Assembly: GCF_030269925.1 (NCBI RefSeq)
Contig: NC_085112.1
Coordinates: forward strand, 10,913,501 to 10,977,500
Reading direction: 5' to 3'
Source: Bombyx mori
Taxonomy: Eukaryota > Arthropoda > Insecta > Lepidoptera > Bombycidae
DNA length: 64,000 nucleotides
Under the pieces are notes generated by a model. The model was not told the DNA's origin, did not search any database, and worked only from the letters and a program-made list of their open reading frames with translations. Below, piece by piece: positions 62,401-63,811 of this stretch. The position numbers and the translations under genes were made by a program. Each line of letters starts with the position of its first letter. Positions within the stretch are counted from its first letter, which is position 1.

Positions 62401-63204
62401 ATGCCGAACTCGCAAGCGTTGAACAACGCTCTCGGGACATTGCCCCGTGCCAACAATAACAATGTCGGTGGTGGATTATTAGCCGCCACATTAGGTAGGA
62501 AGATCAACGGGAATAATCACAAGAAGAAAACTCAACCCATAATGGCGTACGACGATATACCCGGAATGCAGAAGTACGTATAAAATTTATTTTCATTTCA
62601 TTACATCTTTATCTCAGTCATACAAATTAGTTAATAACTAGTGGTCTCGCGGTAATCGAATTTCGACTATAATCATTGCAATTATAAGTTTGAACATTAT
62701 TAAGATTTTATTCACCACTATTCACCAAGACCACAGTATAGACAAATATTAATAAAGACCAACAATATTAATCTATTCTCAGTTCGCGCAATTTTCTTCA
62801 AAAGCAGGGTACAAAATTTTTGCTTCACGTATTAATATATAGATTTATAGCAGGCATAGGAAATAAATAAAAAGTAACTTTGTCATTACTTAGACATATG
62901 TCAAAACTGTCAAGTGTCAGCACAGTAAATCCGCCCTGGTGGCAAAAATCGTAAAGTTTGAAATGTCACCTCGTTTGACATATTACATATTACATTGACA
63001 TTGACATTGATCTCTGATCACGCGATAAATGGTTACCGTATCAGGCACAGCCGCCTACTCTTCGAAGAGAGTTCTGAAATGCGAGATCACTAACTTTTTT
63101 TTTTTTCTAGAGCCTCTGACAACGACAACGTGACATTTGGCAAAAGAAACTTCTCTGGGTACCCATACGATCAATCGACTGTCGAAACTACGACAGAGTT
63201 ATAG
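24093..63204 (+). CDS. Cad99C: Cadherin-99C / protocadherin-15 orthologue, 28 coding exons (whole gene span)
   Basis: Single-pass cell-surface cadherin of 1611 residues, built by joining 28 exons (4836 nt including TAG) with matching phases and GT-AG borders throughout. Order: signal peptide (1 to about 29), EC1-EC11 (about 30-1232), membrane-adjacent domain (1233-1320), transmembrane helix (about 1366-1389), cytoplasmic tail ending T-E-L. Assignment to the Cad99C/PCDH15 family rests on the 11-repeat count, Cys32 and Cys114 placed like the PCDH15 EC1 disulfide, Cys267/Cys274 just after the acidic EC2-EC3 linker as in PCDH15, and the membrane-adjacent domain opening INLL and containing a GTDVW motif. 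Fly Cad99C is about 1700 residues and acts in apical microvilli with myosin VIIA; vertebrate PCDH15 forms tip links. Role here is inferred from orthology. Introns run from about 0.1 to 7.8 kb and are full of transposons. Promoter and 5' UTR exons are not identified. Confidence 0.9.
24441..24608. mobile_element. Foldback MITE (near-complete palindrome)
   Basis: The arms include a perfect 35-bp inverted match: the left begins TTTTTAACGTTCTCGATAGC at 24460 and the right is its complement ending near 24594. Arms extend imperfectly to about 70 bp each, around a short core CAGCGCCTCCAGCGG. Lies 260 bp after exon 1 in intron 1. Confidence 0.85.
25293..25836 (+). mobile_element. GC-rich LINE 3' region with A tail
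   Basis: GC-rich block (AGGGGAGGGCGGACAAGCCC ... CGATTTCCTCCTGAGC then an A-run) very unlike its surroundings. Contains GACCGGCGAGGG, CCCAGCGGGGTATTCC and CGACAGGAGGTTTTAGTCGG. Looks like an R1-clade-like retrotransposon 3' UTR; a T-run also marks the left edge. Confidence 0.6.
26291..26538 (+). mobile_element. Abundant silkworm repeat
   Basis: ACTGGTAGTAGGACCACTTG to CTAAGCAATAAATAAAAAAA, complete body. Confidence 0.85.
26965..27402 (-). mobile_element. Helitron-like element (family H1)
   Basis: Starts with the reversed 3' end: TTAG, spacer, then GTAGTCGAAATTCGACTAT hairpin. Interior GAACATTATTATGGTTCTAT and CTCTATAAGTGTGGGAAATT shared with 36141 and 45512; ends TTGCTTCACGTATATAC. Confidence 0.7.
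27862..28125 (+). mobile_element. CR1-like LINE 3' end with a reversed copy of itself inserted
   Basis: Plus-strand element 27862-27976 (CTTCTTCAGACGAGGCTTGC ... CCACCATCAGG) is interrupted by a reversed 3' end 27977-28088 (TTTTTTTTATTGCCTTAGTAG ... GCTGCCTACCGTA), after which the plus copy resumes (CGTACGCCCGTCGGCCTGC) and ends in ACAATAAAAGAAAA. Confidence 0.8.
28706..28797 (+). mobile_element. Abundant silkworm repeat, internal fragment
   Basis: CTTGTGAGCCCGCACG to TTTGGTTTGAAGGGTGG; both ends lost. Confidence 0.65.
28970..29345 (+). mobile_element. RTE-like LINE C-terminal and 3' end remnant
   Basis: GGCTTAAGGTCACCCAAAGA, GCTATGCTCGGAGTTTCCTT, CTGGGGCCGAAAAGTTC, GGGGAGACCTATGTCCAGCA. 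Coding potential for RLKVTQRATERAMLGVS, broken. Confidence 0.8.
30041..30257 (-). mobile_element. Helitron-like element (family H2), reversed, complete
   Basis: CTAGCGACCCGTCCTCGCTT at left and CTTTATAATATTATTATAGTATAGA at right, the exact reverse of the 14606-14814 termini. Confidence 0.75.
30475..30810 (+). mobile_element. Abundant silkworm repeat with 5' extension
   Basis: The 5' part (ACGTACTTAACAATTGTTCACG, GACTTCCACGGTGAAAAAAT, CAAAATTATAATTTGCGTAA) precedes the standard body. The same extension is at 32562 and, with a tRNA-like head, at 54246-54690. Confidence 0.82.
30866..31012 (+). mobile_element. CR1-like LINE 3' end
   Basis: CGAGGCTTGCGGAGAGTTCT then GGTAGGCAGCGGTTTGGCTT and GCCTACAGGGGCTATAAAC. 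Confidence 0.75.
31322..31390 (+). mobile_element. CR1-like LINE terminal fragment
   Basis: ACGGTAACCACTTAACATCAGG to TACAAAGGCAATAAAAAAAA. Confidence 0.7.
31997..32062 (+). CDS. Cad99C: Cad99C coding exon 2: N-terminal edge of EC1
   Basis: Codes for residues 30-51, GPCEVETGQSSIIVDIEES and onward. Phase fits: 1 nt carried in, 1 nt carried out. Cys32 matches in position the N-terminal cysteine of the PCDH15 EC1 disulfide. The IVDIEESRGD segment resembles the IVAIDEESRNG stretch of PCDH15 EC1. Acceptor CCAAG, donor GTAAGT at 32063. Too short for a six-frame search; recognised from phase and homology. Confidence 0.82.
32118..32409 (+). mobile_element. RTE-like LINE 3' end with (ATG)n tail
   Basis: Encodes SKLKWQWAGIICRRTDDRWS and RALEWRPRSGRRNVG, then RWCDDLRTEAGKKWMRRAVD and ends CCTATGTCCAGCAGTGGACG with about 13 GAT/ATG triplets (32370-32409). 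The frame is open to near the tail, so this is a fairly young copy. Confidence 0.85.
32562..32884 (+). mobile_element. Abundant silkworm repeat with 5' extension
   Basis: GTTCACGATTGACTTCCACTG extension, body, then CATCTATGCAATAAATAAATAAA tail. Confidence 0.85.
33330..33508 (+). CDS. Cad99C: Cad99C coding exon 3: body of EC1
   Basis: Codes for residues 52-111 in EC1, including the LLQPLDRDADN turn that in PCDH15 EC1 reads VLDRDPP. Acceptor TTTCAG, donor GTAAAG at 33509, leaving in phase 0. A copy of the abundant silkworm repeat begins only about 55 bp after the donor. Confidence 0.88.
33562..34013 (+). mobile_element. Composite repeat C: silkworm repeat plus 240-bp extension (copy 1)
   Basis: Silkworm repeat 33562-33770, continuing with AATAAACAACAG and a unique-looking tail (ACCGATTTCAACGAAGTATA, GGAATTTAGTGAAATATTCA, CCTTTTTAAGTCGGTT). 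The whole arrangement recurs at 48751-49200. Confidence 0.8.
34393..34641 (-). mobile_element. Abundant silkworm repeat, reversed
   Basis: TTTTTTTATTATTTTATTGC then CTTAGGTGGATGGACGAGCT to GGTCCTACCACTAG. Confidence 0.85.
34785..35045 (+). mobile_element. tRNA-derived SINE (SINE-T), full length
   Basis: The head is tRNA-like, with A-box-like TGGTGTAGTGGTAAG and B-box GGGTTCGAATCCCGCC, then a body (CCAGGGTTATGGATG, TATCTGGTACCTGTAACACA) and TATTTATTTATTTTATTT tail. A second copy is at 53437. Not a functional tRNA: the acceptor stem does not pair. Confidence 0.75.
35457..35579 (+). CDS. Cad99C: Cad99C coding exon 4: end of EC1, DINDN linker, start of EC2
   Basis: Codes for residues 112-152 in phase 0. 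It holds Cys114 (LVCQV), the likely disulfide partner of Cys32, then the canonical calcium linker DINDN at 133-137 followed by APVF, and the YETSVSE opening of EC2. Acceptor TTCCAG, donor GTACGA. Confidence 0.9.
36141..36549 (-). mobile_element. Helitron-like element (family H1), complete, abutting exon 5
   Basis: Left CTAGTGGTAG (reverse of the CTAG 3' end) with decayed hairpin AGTAGCCGAAATTCTACT; right end TTAATATATAGA (reverse TCTATATATTAA). Its 5' end is 22 bp before the exon 5 acceptor. Confidence 0.75.
36572..36811 (+). CDS. Cad99C: Cad99C coding exon 5: most of EC2
   Basis: Codes for residues 153-232 in phase 0. Contains PIGTTIFEG, like PVGTTIFTG in PCDH15 EC2, the calcium-binding AVDIDAGVNG (DID at 168-170), and the LDYE motif. 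The acceptor AATATAG has a poor pyrimidine tract because a Helitron-like element ends about 22 bp upstream. Donor GTAAGT; a MITE starts 29 bp beyond it. Confidence 0.88.
36841..37118 (+). mobile_element. MITE family B, 278 bp, just after exon 5
   Basis: Terminal inverted repeats TGAGTCGACTATTATCAAAG and the reverse CTTTGATAATAGACGACTCA. Flanked by TATA on both sides. Exactly the same length as the inverted copy 55539-55816. Starts 29 bp beyond the exon 5 donor. Confidence 0.85.
37128..37385 (+). mobile_element. Abundant silkworm repeat
   Basis: TTTACTGGCGGTAGGACGTC to CTAGGCAATAAATAAAAAAT; immediately follows MITE B. Confidence 0.82.
37698..37847 (+). CDS. Cad99C: Cad99C coding exon 6: EC2-EC3 linker with cysteine pair
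   Basis: Codes for residues 233-282 in phase 0. The linker is a run of acidic residues (DDDDQDPSF from 254) in place of DxNDN, comparable to DGDDLGPMF in PCDH15. Cys267 and Cys274 follow (KGC..., GAC...), matching the PCDH15 cysteine pair at the same point. Acceptor TCTTAAG, donor GTAAGT. Confidence 0.87.
38565..38697 (+). mobile_element. Abundant silkworm repeat, 3' half
   Basis: TGTAACTATACTTGAGACC to AAGCTATAAAAAAATAAAA. Confidence 0.78.
38779..38997 (+). CDS. Cad99C: Cad99C coding exon 7: EC3
   Basis: Codes for residues 283-355 in phase 0. EC3 calcium-binding strand AVDMDTLNARIRYSI, then DYFTIDTNTGAVR and a degenerate LDR turn (PVDTSIAKKFQL), as in PCDH15 EC3. Acceptor CTACCAG, donor GTGAGA. 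Confidence 0.9.
39296..39480 (-). mobile_element. GC-rich LINE remnant, probably reversed
   Basis: T-run then CGTGCCGGGGGCCGAATCTA, CGAGGTCTCCGCGCCTAGGG, GCAGACCGCGGGCCCAAGG. Much higher GC than the intron; resembles the R1-type 3' regions common in moths. Low certainty on family and strand. Confidence 0.4.
39601..39790 (-). mobile_element. Abundant silkworm repeat, reversed, decayed
   Basis: GGTGCTAAGTGGTTACCGGAGCC, CTTGAGATACGAGTTC, CAAACCGAAACGCATTACTG. Confidence 0.7.
39836..39945 (-). mobile_element. SINE-B copy, reversed, truncated
   Basis: TTTCCTACCTGAGAGCCTTG, TAGTAGGTGAGCTCACGG, GGCGACGTTGCTAACACGAA. Ends about 30 bp before the exon 8 acceptor. Confidence 0.72.
39977..40171 (+). 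CDS. Cad99C: Cad99C coding exon 8: end of EC3, start of EC4
   Basis: Codes for residues 356-420 in phase 0. The EC3-EC4 linker reads RPVDASPPVV and lacks DxNDN; EC4 starts with VEENSPKGTKVLDL. Acceptor TTTTAG, donor GTGAGT. Confidence 0.88.
40236..40440 (-). mobile_element. LINE C-terminal remnant (family L3), reversed
   Basis: On the minus strand encodes VTGKVDGKRPRGRSPVSW then DQI and FHNALHEAKDRSRWRKIIRE, matching VTGKIEGKRLRGRSPTRW then FHDALHAANDRRRWRDI at 59025-59170. Confidence 0.8.
40571..40795. mobile_element. MITE family A, complete
   Basis: AAAGGCAAAAGGCTATTTGG and CTTTCCTTTCACTCCTCGAT ends; internal GATGCTAATACCAAATAAAA. Ends 40 bp before exon 9. Confidence 0.75.
40836..40970 (+). 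CDS. Cad99C: Cad99C coding exon 9: middle of EC4
   Basis: Codes for residues 421-465 in phase 0: YTFEL strand, FFDIKDGYLVV, and ETLDRDPPNPGKYRIQ, the LDR turn of EC4. Acceptor TTTAACAG, donor GTATCT. A TIR-type MITE ends about 40 bp upstream of the acceptor. Confidence 0.86.
41489..41638 (+). CDS. Cad99C: Cad99C coding exon 10: end of EC4, DQNDN linker
   Basis: Codes for residues 466-515 in phase 0. Strand VVAREANGG, then the calcium linker DQNDN at 488-492 followed by APTI, and the first part of EC5 (PIVVPATLEPTAVHK). Acceptor TCACTCAG, donor GTGAGA. Confidence 0.9.
42443..42557 (+). CDS. Cad99C: Cad99C coding exon 11: EC5 body
   Basis: Codes for residues 516-553 plus 1 nt. Contains AVDIDEGENARVTYNL, the EC5 calcium strand, and FTIDPNTGVI. 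The split codon joins to CA of exon 12 to give Ser (TGVIS). Acceptor TTTTTTTACAG, donor GTAAGC. Confidence 0.88.
42935..43075. repeat. GA-rich microsatellite
   Basis: Runs of GAGAGA interspersed with longer near-repeats of the type GAGATTGAGAGAGTAAGA and TAGTGTGGGAGTGAGAGA; three partial larger units. Confidence 0.9.
43812..44105 (-). mobile_element. CR1-like LINE 3' end with RT C-terminus, reversed, abutting exon 12
   Basis: CCTGATGGTGAGTGGTCGCC, AGCTGCTGCCTACCGTTAAG, CCTCGTTTGAAGAAGGACAT, then the reverse of the RLWNELPS coding block. Ends about 45 bp upstream of the exon 12 acceptor. Confidence 0.8.
44150..44352 (+). CDS. Cad99C: Cad99C coding exon 12: end of EC5, start of EC6
   Basis: Codes for residues 554 (split) to 621: GRLQAGEQYSVTVRATD, then linker VAPGPNTSPPQF, which lacks DxNDN, then YYAPVSEGAAINSTV of EC6. 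Acceptor ATATTCCAG, donor GTGAGT. The open frame continues upstream of the acceptor, but that DNA is a reverse-oriented LINE remnant, so the phase-consistent acceptor is preferred. GC-rich compared with neighbouring exons. Confidence 0.87.
44448..44678 (-). mobile_element. Abundant silkworm repeat, reversed
   Basis: TTTTTTTTATTGCTTAGATGG to GACGTCCTACCAACAGTAAT; begins about 95 bp after exon 12. Confidence 0.83.
45150..45290 (+). CDS. Cad99C: Cad99C coding exon 13: EC6 body
   Basis: Codes for residues 622-668 in phase 0: AKDPENEPVTYSIL, FAIGSNTGVITV, and SLDREVLTRYQL, the EC6 LDRE turn. Acceptor AATTTTCAG, donor GTATGC. Confidence 0.9.
45512..45905 (+). mobile_element. Helitron-like element (family H1), best-preserved copy
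   Basis: 5' end TCTATATATTAATACGTGAA; 3' end has hairpin TAGTCGAATTTCGACTA, then 11 bases, then CTAG. All the terminal hallmarks of a non-autonomous Helitron; about 394 bp, no ORF. Confidence 0.82.
46389..46512 (+). CDS. Cad99C: Cad99C coding exon 14: end of EC6, DINDN linker
   Basis: Codes for residues 669-709 plus 1 nt: EVKAEDPGK, then linker DINDN at 690-694 followed by NPKF, and FYTFHVKEG of EC7. Acceptor ATGTTTCAG, donor GTAGAT (weak). Confidence 0.87.
46915..47145 (-). mobile_element. LINE C-terminal remnant related to family L3, reversed
   Basis: TTCCTCATTACTGAGGGTCG is shared with 40240 and with the reverse of 59200. The minus strand encodes WVDIVKEATNTSVPGATKQA and CRQHWRKLVQKLDQ. 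Confidence 0.65.
47181..47463 (+). mobile_element. Helitron-like element (family H2 variant)
   Basis: 3' end GAAGCGAGGGCGGGTCGCTAG is identical to H2; the 5' half (TGTCTGTCTGTCTGTTTGTT, TGGAACGGCTGGACCGATTT) is shared in reverse with 49567-49803. It ends about 65 bp before exon 15. Confidence 0.65.
47528..47688 (+). CDS. Cad99C: Cad99C coding exon 15: EC7 body
   Basis: Codes for residues 710 (split Gly) to 763: ATDADEGVNAIISYSI, FNIDNNTGMIS, and the LDYEKTK turn. Acceptor ATTATAG, donor GTGAGT. A reverse Helitron-like element starts 68 bp after the donor. Confidence 0.9.
47756..48043 (-). mobile_element. Helitron-like element (family H3), complete
   Basis: CTAGCTGACCCGGCAGACTT to TTTTTATATATATAGA; nearly identical to 2222-2511, so probably a recent mobilisation. 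Confidence 0.75.
48424..48672. mobile_element. MITE family A, reversed copy
   Basis: TCGAGTGGCCAAAAGCTATT and TTGCCTTTACCTTTCGATA ends; interior is the reverse of the 6011 and 40571 copies (TTTTATTTGGTATTAGCATC). Confidence 0.75.
48751..49200 (+). mobile_element. Composite repeat C (copy 2)
   Basis: Silkworm repeat 48751-48985 followed by the same 215-240 bp extension as 33562-34013 (ATGAGTGTATCATCAATTTAG, GTAGCAACAGAGC, TTTTTAAGTCGGTTAAAACA). Confidence 0.82.
49200..49238. repeat. Perfect 18-bp hairpin from SINE ends
   Basis: TAGATTGATGGACGAGCT, loop CAC, AGCTCGTCCATCAATCTA. The right arm continues AAGCAAATAAAA, the end of the abundant silkworm repeat, so the hairpin is a snap-back of that repeat's terminus. 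80 bp before exon 16. Confidence 0.9.
49319..49492 (+). CDS. Cad99C: Cad99C coding exon 16: end of EC7, start of EC8
   Basis: Codes for residues 764-821 in phase 0: EYSFVVTATDGA, altered linker DIPDE at 791-795 then APIF, and YSVHVPENVPNYPV of EC8. Acceptor is a T-run ending CAG; donor GTTCGT is weak but phase and homology fit. Confidence 0.88.
49567..49803 (-). mobile_element. Helitron-like element (H2 variant), reversed
   Basis: CTAGCTGTGTCCGCGACTTC at left; GACAAACAGACAAACAGACA and ATGTACCGTATATACATT at right, the reverse of the 47181 start. Confidence 0.6.
50061..50270 (+). CDS. Cad99C: Cad99C coding exon 17: EC8 body
   Basis: Codes for residues 822-891 in phase 0: AEDPDTSPEITYTIM, FSIDRKSGLVR, ALDRETSARHEL. 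Acceptor CCCCGAACAG has a poor pyrimidine tract; donor GTGAGT. Confidence 0.88.
50465..50625 (+). mobile_element. CR1-like LINE 3' end, decayed
   Basis: GACACGTTCTTCTTCAAACG, GCGGTAGTCACAGCTTGGCT, GATGTCCATGGGCAACAGTG, TTTACAATGGCAAATG. Confidence 0.7.
51360..51560. other. CpG-rich intronic patch of unknown nature
   Basis: AACACGCCCCCTCCGCC, AAGCGCGCGCGGTGTGACG, TCTCTCTCGCGCGGTCTAGC stand out against AT-rich intron 17. No ORF; no recognised element. Could be a transposon end or regulatory DNA. Confidence 0.3.
51742..51990 (+). CDS. Cad99C: Cad99C coding exon 18: DKNDN linker and EC9
   Basis: Codes for residues 892-974 in phase 0. Opens with calcium linker DKNDN (892-896) and SPIF, then VEDSSSIGSLV, ASDADATSPNNRVRY, FHVEPDTGALRV. 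The usual LDRE turn is replaced by DDLKKETDSEYT. Acceptor ATCTCCAG, donor GTAAGA. Confidence 0.9.
52081..52420 (-). mobile_element. Abundant silkworm repeat, reversed, internally deleted
   Basis: TTATTGCTGCTTAGATTGGTG to CATCTACAACATCTAGG, then jumps to GGTGGTGGTGCCTACCTGTG and CACAAGAGGT (52210); a second scrap at 52365-52420 (ACCGAAACGCATTACTG). Confidence 0.7.
52456..52551 (+). CDS. Cad99C: Cad99C coding exon 19: end of EC9
   Basis: Codes for residues 975-1006 in phase 0: VDVQAYDQGDPV, then SLTVYVSHSATVPPD. The EC9-EC10 linker has no DxNDN. Acceptor CATTACAG, donor GTAAGC. Confidence 0.87.
52885..53437. repeat. 37-bp minisatellite, about 15 copies, with 148-bp higher-order repeat
   Basis: Unit of type GACAACAAGCTCTTTAGAAA then TAGGCAGGATGGAAAGT (37 bp). 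A diagnostic variant (GATTGAAAGAACCAACAAGC) recurs at 52941 and 53089, 148 bp or four units apart, with the same internal variants between. Lies in intron 19. Confidence 0.93.
53437..53640 (+). mobile_element. tRNA-derived SINE (SINE-T), 5'-truncated
   Basis: Begins at the B-box GTGGGTTCGATTCCCACATC, then AACATTCGTGTAACGAACAG, CTCTGGTATCCATAGCACAG; matches the body of 34785-35045. Joined directly to the minisatellite. Confidence 0.65.
53738..53891 (+). CDS. Cad99C: Cad99C coding exon 20: start of EC10
   Basis: Codes for residues 1007-1057 plus 1 nt: TVYTEHVAENSPNGTLVRV opens EC10; Cys1049 lies in LKCLLTESS and may pair with Cys1070 of the next exon. Acceptor CCATCAG, donor GTAAGA. Confidence 0.86.
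54017..54231. mobile_element. hAT-type MITE with 8-bp target duplication
   Basis: Ends CAGGGGTGAGTGAC and GCTCATCCTTA form an imperfect inverted repeat; GGCGGGCCGC occurs near both ends. Flanked by exact CTTTAAAC at 54009-54016 and 54232-54239. Confidence 0.8.
54246..54690 (-). mobile_element. Abundant silkworm repeat, full length with tRNA-like head, reversed
   Basis: Read on the minus strand: tRNA-like head (GTGGCCTAAAGGATAAGACA, B-box GTGTTCGAATCCCGC), then TTTCTAATGAAATACGTACTC, the GACTTCCACGGTGAAGG extension, and the standard body with A tail. Shows that the common body belongs to a tRNA-headed SINE. The head ends 17 bp before exon 21. Confidence 0.83.
54707..55002 (+). CDS. Cad99C: Cad99C coding exon 21: end of EC10, DVNDN linker, start of EC11
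   Basis: Codes for residues 1058 (split Gly) to 1156: FYVKLTEDRDCAIYL, SLDYETLSEYSLEVQ, then DVNDN at 1115-1119 with HPVF, and the first EC11 strand. Acceptor TTATTCAG lies about 17 bp after a SINE head that carries its own tRNA-like sequence; donor GTGAGA. Confidence 0.9.
55539..55816 (-). mobile_element. MITE family B, 278 bp, just before exon 22
   Basis: TGAGTCGTCTATTATCAAAG and CTTTGATAATAGTCGACTCA termini; interior is the reverse of 36841-37118 (for example GAGTTTTGTGACTGCCAATG). 17 bp separate it from exon 22. Confidence 0.87.
55834..56061 (+). CDS. Cad99C: Cad99C coding exon 22: EC11 body
   Basis: Codes for residues 1157-1232 in phase 0: AKDRDSGAYGKLEYH, FGLDADTGIIS, FKFSVTARDNPDSP. 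Acceptor TTTATTCAG; only 17 intronic bases separate it from a 278-bp MITE. Donor GTAAGT. Confidence 0.9.
56119..56259 (-). mobile_element. Abundant silkworm repeat, reversed, truncated
   Basis: TTTTTTTTTAATGCTTAGATG to AAGGTCTCAAGTATAGTTAC. Confidence 0.78.
56471..56847. mobile_element. MITE family A interrupted by a LINE end
   Basis: MITE ends CAGATGAAAGGTTATTTGGC and CCTTTCACTCCTCGAT. A CR1-like LINE 3' end (56515-56622, TAGCGGCTTTGGCTCTGCCC ... GCAAGGGAAATAAAA) splits it, with AACTT on both sides of the insert where uninterrupted copies have one. Confidence 0.8.
57161..57405 (+). mobile_element. Abundant silkworm repeat, just before exon 23
   Basis: TTACTGGTGGTAGGACCTCT to CTAAGCAATAAAATAATAAT; its A-rich tail ends about 28 bp from the exon 23 acceptor. 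Confidence 0.85.
57434..57699 (+). CDS. Cad99C: Cad99C coding exon 23: membrane-adjacent domain
   Basis: Codes for residues 1233-1320 plus 2 nt. INLLQKENQLVLEI, SLLSVIEEKSGLVAGLEKL, then GTDVWLYLIEPSTGEIL match the pattern of the PCDH15/Cad99C domain after EC11. Acceptor AATTACAG; donor GTGAGT at 57700. If the intron were retained, translation would stop at once (AAG TGA). Confidence 0.9.
58274..58376 (-). mobile_element. tRNA-like SINE head, solitary
   Basis: TATTTCATTAGAAAAATCGG, CGCCTGCGGGATTCGAACAC, CCTTTAGGCCACGACGACTT: the same head as 54600-54690, without the body. Confidence 0.75.
58391..58660 (-). repeat. Inverted repeat arm left of the transmembrane exon
   Basis: GTTGTGATTTCAAACTCGAT ... 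AGCATCCCCACTATCGTCTA ... AAGTTTCACTTCTTCCGTGT. Reverse-complements the right arm 59958-60225 at high identity apart from a 25-bp insert here. Ends 19 bp before exon 24. Confidence 0.88.
58680..58898 (+). CDS. Cad99C: Cad99C coding exon 24: juxtamembrane and transmembrane helix
   Basis: Codes for residues 1321 (split Lys) to 1393 plus 2 nt. Holds the transmembrane helix at about 1366-1389 (ALPAALIGLAAVVLVAALVA and onward), rich in Ala, Leu, Val, then CASWNRYKK as stop-transfer. Acceptor TCTTCATAG, donor GTAAAT. Length 219 nt with the same phase at both ends, so skipping is in-frame. GC-rich against its introns and flanked by inverted repeats. Confidence 0.9.
58935..59225 (+). mobile_element. 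LINE C-terminal remnant (family L3)
   Basis: Encodes LRRALEYFGHIAGKTPDSLE, VTGKIEGKRLRGRSPTRW, FHDALHAANDRRRWRDITRS, stop, then GGTCACGACCCTCAGCAGTG. Well preserved; starts about 35 bp after the exon 24 donor. Confidence 0.82.
59275..59477 (+). mobile_element. SINE-B copy with A tail
   Basis: CGCGCAGCCCGCTGAGTTTC, GGTGGTAGATTCCGCGAAGC, CCCCGTGAGCTCACCTACTC, CAGCTCAGGTAGGGGAAAAA. Confidence 0.78.
59958..60225 (+). repeat. Inverted repeat arm right of the transmembrane exon
   Basis: GTAGAAGTGAAACTTATAAA ... TAGACGATAGTGGGGATGCT ... GAAGTTTCACTTC. GAAGTGAAACTT near one end and its complement at the other end suggest a MITE. Ends about 60 bp before exon 25. Confidence 0.88.
60289..60415 (+). 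CDS. Cad99C: Cad99C coding exon 25: proximal cytoplasmic tail
   Basis: Codes for residues 1394 (split Arg) to 1436: basic YKKHKEQ, QQYGTLSMSMPPPRPP (proline-rich) and GYESSEDDPAPRYETQ (acidic, phosphorylatable Ser and Tyr). Acceptor TTTCTAAG, donor GTACTA. Confidence 0.87.
61238..61340 (+). CDS. Cad99C: Cad99C coding exon 26: cytoplasmic tail
   Basis: Codes for residues 1437-1470 plus 1 nt: VLNMAVDDADLQLDFSPNN and HNVQYLSKDN. Acceptor TCTAACAG, donor GTGAGT. No named domain; cytoplasmic by position. Confidence 0.85.
62050..62215 (-). mobile_element. Helitron-like element (family H2), reversed, 3' end lost
   Basis: TTTTCAAATCGGTTCAGTAG, TTTCGGAGCCTATTC, CCTCTTTATAATACTAATAATAGTATAGA. Ends about 28 bp before exon 27. 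Confidence 0.7.
62243..62573 (+). CDS. Cad99C: Cad99C coding exon 27: Asn/Ser-rich cytoplasmic tail
   Basis: Codes for residues 1471 (split Gly) to 1580 plus 2 nt: SPTLSETATTARASS, several Asn-rich stretches (NNNNVGGG), a basic HKKKTQ cluster and MAYDDIPGMQK. Acceptor CACCTCAG, donor GTACGT at 62574. Without this splice the frame reads Lys-Tyr-Val-stop, an alternative C-terminus. Confidence 0.86.
62638..62843 (-). mobile_element. Helitron-like element (family H1), internally deleted
   Basis: CTAGTGGTCTCGCGG then TAATCGAATTTCGACTA hairpin at left; TTTGCTTCACGTATTAATATATAGA at right. Half the usual length, lacking the middle. Confidence 0.75.
63111..63204 (+). CDS. Cad99C: Cad99C coding exon 28: C-terminus with PDZ ligand and stop
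   Basis: Codes for residues 1581 (split Lys) to 1611 and TAG at 63202. Contains FGKRNFSGYPYDQS and ends TVETTTEL; the last three residues T-E-L fit the class I PDZ ligand S/T-x-hydrophobic. Acceptor is a long T-run then CTAG. The total is an exact multiple of three. Confidence 0.88.
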
Positions 63205-63811
63205 TGAGAAATTTGTGAAACAATAAAATAATGATATCGAACATTGTAAGATGAAATATCCGTCCAATCAGTGGGTGAAGTGCTGTTTTAATATAAGCGA
63301 AATCTTAAAGTATTGCTCTACTATATCCCTTCTATTTTGTGATCGTTTTAAATGACTATTCTTATTTTATAAATCTAATTAAATTATCTTCTAAAAATAA
63401 ATATACATTGTATAATCTTTTCAGTTATATATGATTTATTTATATTTATCTATTTGTACTATAGTTTAGGGGTACAAAAATACAACATTTTTGTGGTAGG
63501 GTAACGTTAATTTCTTTCCGGTTGTTTGTTATTAATTTCGTAAAATATTTTACATAAAAAAAATTGTACATAGGTTTTGTAATAAGCGAACTGAGCGACT
63601 TTATCATAAATGAACTCCCATTTCCATAAAAATATTTTTTTTTTTTATATTCAACCTCTTTTTAATTAGCTCGAGCGATTCTTCGTATAATTTTCTTCTT
63701 TTAATTTATTAATTTACGTATTCAAAAAATGTATATGTTTAACAAAACTTTTGTAAAAAAAGTTTGTATTTAAATTTATTTACTCTGTTTTATGATTTCG
63801 TTTTTAATAAA
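63205..63811 (+). other. Cad99C: Cad99C 3' UTR with candidate poly(A) signals
   Basis: AT-rich sequence after the stop. Canonical AATAAA hexamers occur at 63222, 63396 and 63806, each followed by AT-rich sequence. The first is only about 20 bp after the stop; which one is used cannot be told from sequence. No other coding signal is seen up to 64000. Confidence 0.6.

Noticed and set aside
24093..63204. Midgut Bt-toxin-receptor type cadherin of moths
   Set aside because: The domain plan (EC1 and post-EC2 cysteine pairs, INLL...GTDVW membrane-adjacent domain, PDZ tail) matches Cad99C/PCDH15 instead.
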